In this document: piece by piece, positions 6,158 through 6,191 of the stretch
Position numbering within the stretch: the stretch's first letter is position 1
How the letters are laid out: every line of letters starts with the position of its first letter
Assembly (NCBI GenBank): GCA_013140395.1
Contig: JABFSY010000233.1
Location: forward strand, 1 to 6,191
Source: Cyclobacteriaceae bacterium
Lineage (GTDB): Bacteria; Bacteroidota; Bacteroidia; Cytophagales; Cyclobacteriaceae
DNA length: 6,191 nt
Direction of reading: 5' to 3'
Notes under the pieces: generated by a model
Database searches by the model: none
Seen by the model: the letters and a program-made list of their open reading frames with translations, nothing else
Told to the model about the DNA's origin: nothing
Program-made: the position numbers and the translations under genes

Positions 6158-6191
6158 TCATTTCTCTGAGAATCTAATCTCAACTCTACGA
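6158..6191 (-). CDS. C-terminal end of an upstream gene, possibly OmpA-like (cut by the window edge)
   Basis: The last ten codons before a TGA at 6158-6160 read RRVEIRFSEK. OmpA-family peptidoglycan-binding domains typically end in NRRVEIRI or a close variant, so this may be the tail of such a protein, 37 nt upstream of the DUF2400 start. The fragment is very short and the call rests on that motif only. The DUF2400 frame is also open through this stretch, so an N-terminal extension of that gene is the alternative. Confidence 0.35.
   Translation of the reverse strand, partial: RRVEIRFSEK

Overview
The window looks like chromosomal DNA from a pigmented member of the Bacteroidota, possibly a Cytophagales-type organism. 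The evidence is indirect. The tex promoter matches the Bacteroidota pattern (TTTG-like element, about 18 nt, TAnnTTTG), and Shine-Dalgarno sequences are weak or absent. The carotenoid desaturase is of the Bacteroidota CrtD type, and the window carries a DUF2400/TIGR02757 gene, a family I associate mainly with this phylum. No mobile element, CRISPR array, tRNA or rRNA is visible.

Every gene is on the minus strand, so transcription runs from high to low coordinates. In that order: (1) at the right edge, a tiny C-terminal remnant of a gene that may be OmpA-like (6158-6191). (2) A DUF2400/TIGR02757 gene (5341-6120) that is full length by homology but has one in-frame TAG at codon 39. (3) A 111-nt gap with two perfect short palindromes, leading into (4) a two-gene unit made of a GMC-family FAD oxidoreductase (3520-5229) and, 18 nt downstream, a gluconate 2-dehydrogenase subunit 3-like protein (2905-3501). 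The second protein carries a twin-arginine/lipobox signal. (5) A strong Rho-independent terminator (2846-2879) closing that unit. (6) A CrtD-like carotenoid desaturase (1293-2762) standing apart from other carotenoid genes. (7) A 251-nt gap with a good promoter, then (8) the first 347 codons of tex, running off the left edge.

The GMC/subunit 3 pair is the clearest functional unit. The large subunit holds the FAD and catalytic residues but has no export signal. The small subunit has a twin-arginine signal and a lipid-attachment cysteine. By analogy with bacterial FAD-dependent sugar dehydrogenases, the pair is probably exported together and oxidises a sugar, glycoside or similar alcohol in the periplasm. 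No cytochrome subunit is encoded in the window, so the electron acceptor is unknown. The desaturase and tex appear to be separately transcribed and functionally unrelated.

The points most worth a second look are the amber codon in the DUF2400 gene, the resemblance of that protein's C-terminal half to HhH-GPD DNA glycosylases, the cysteine cluster in the GMC enzyme, and the palindromes in front of the GMC gene. I see no convincing new multi-gene system.
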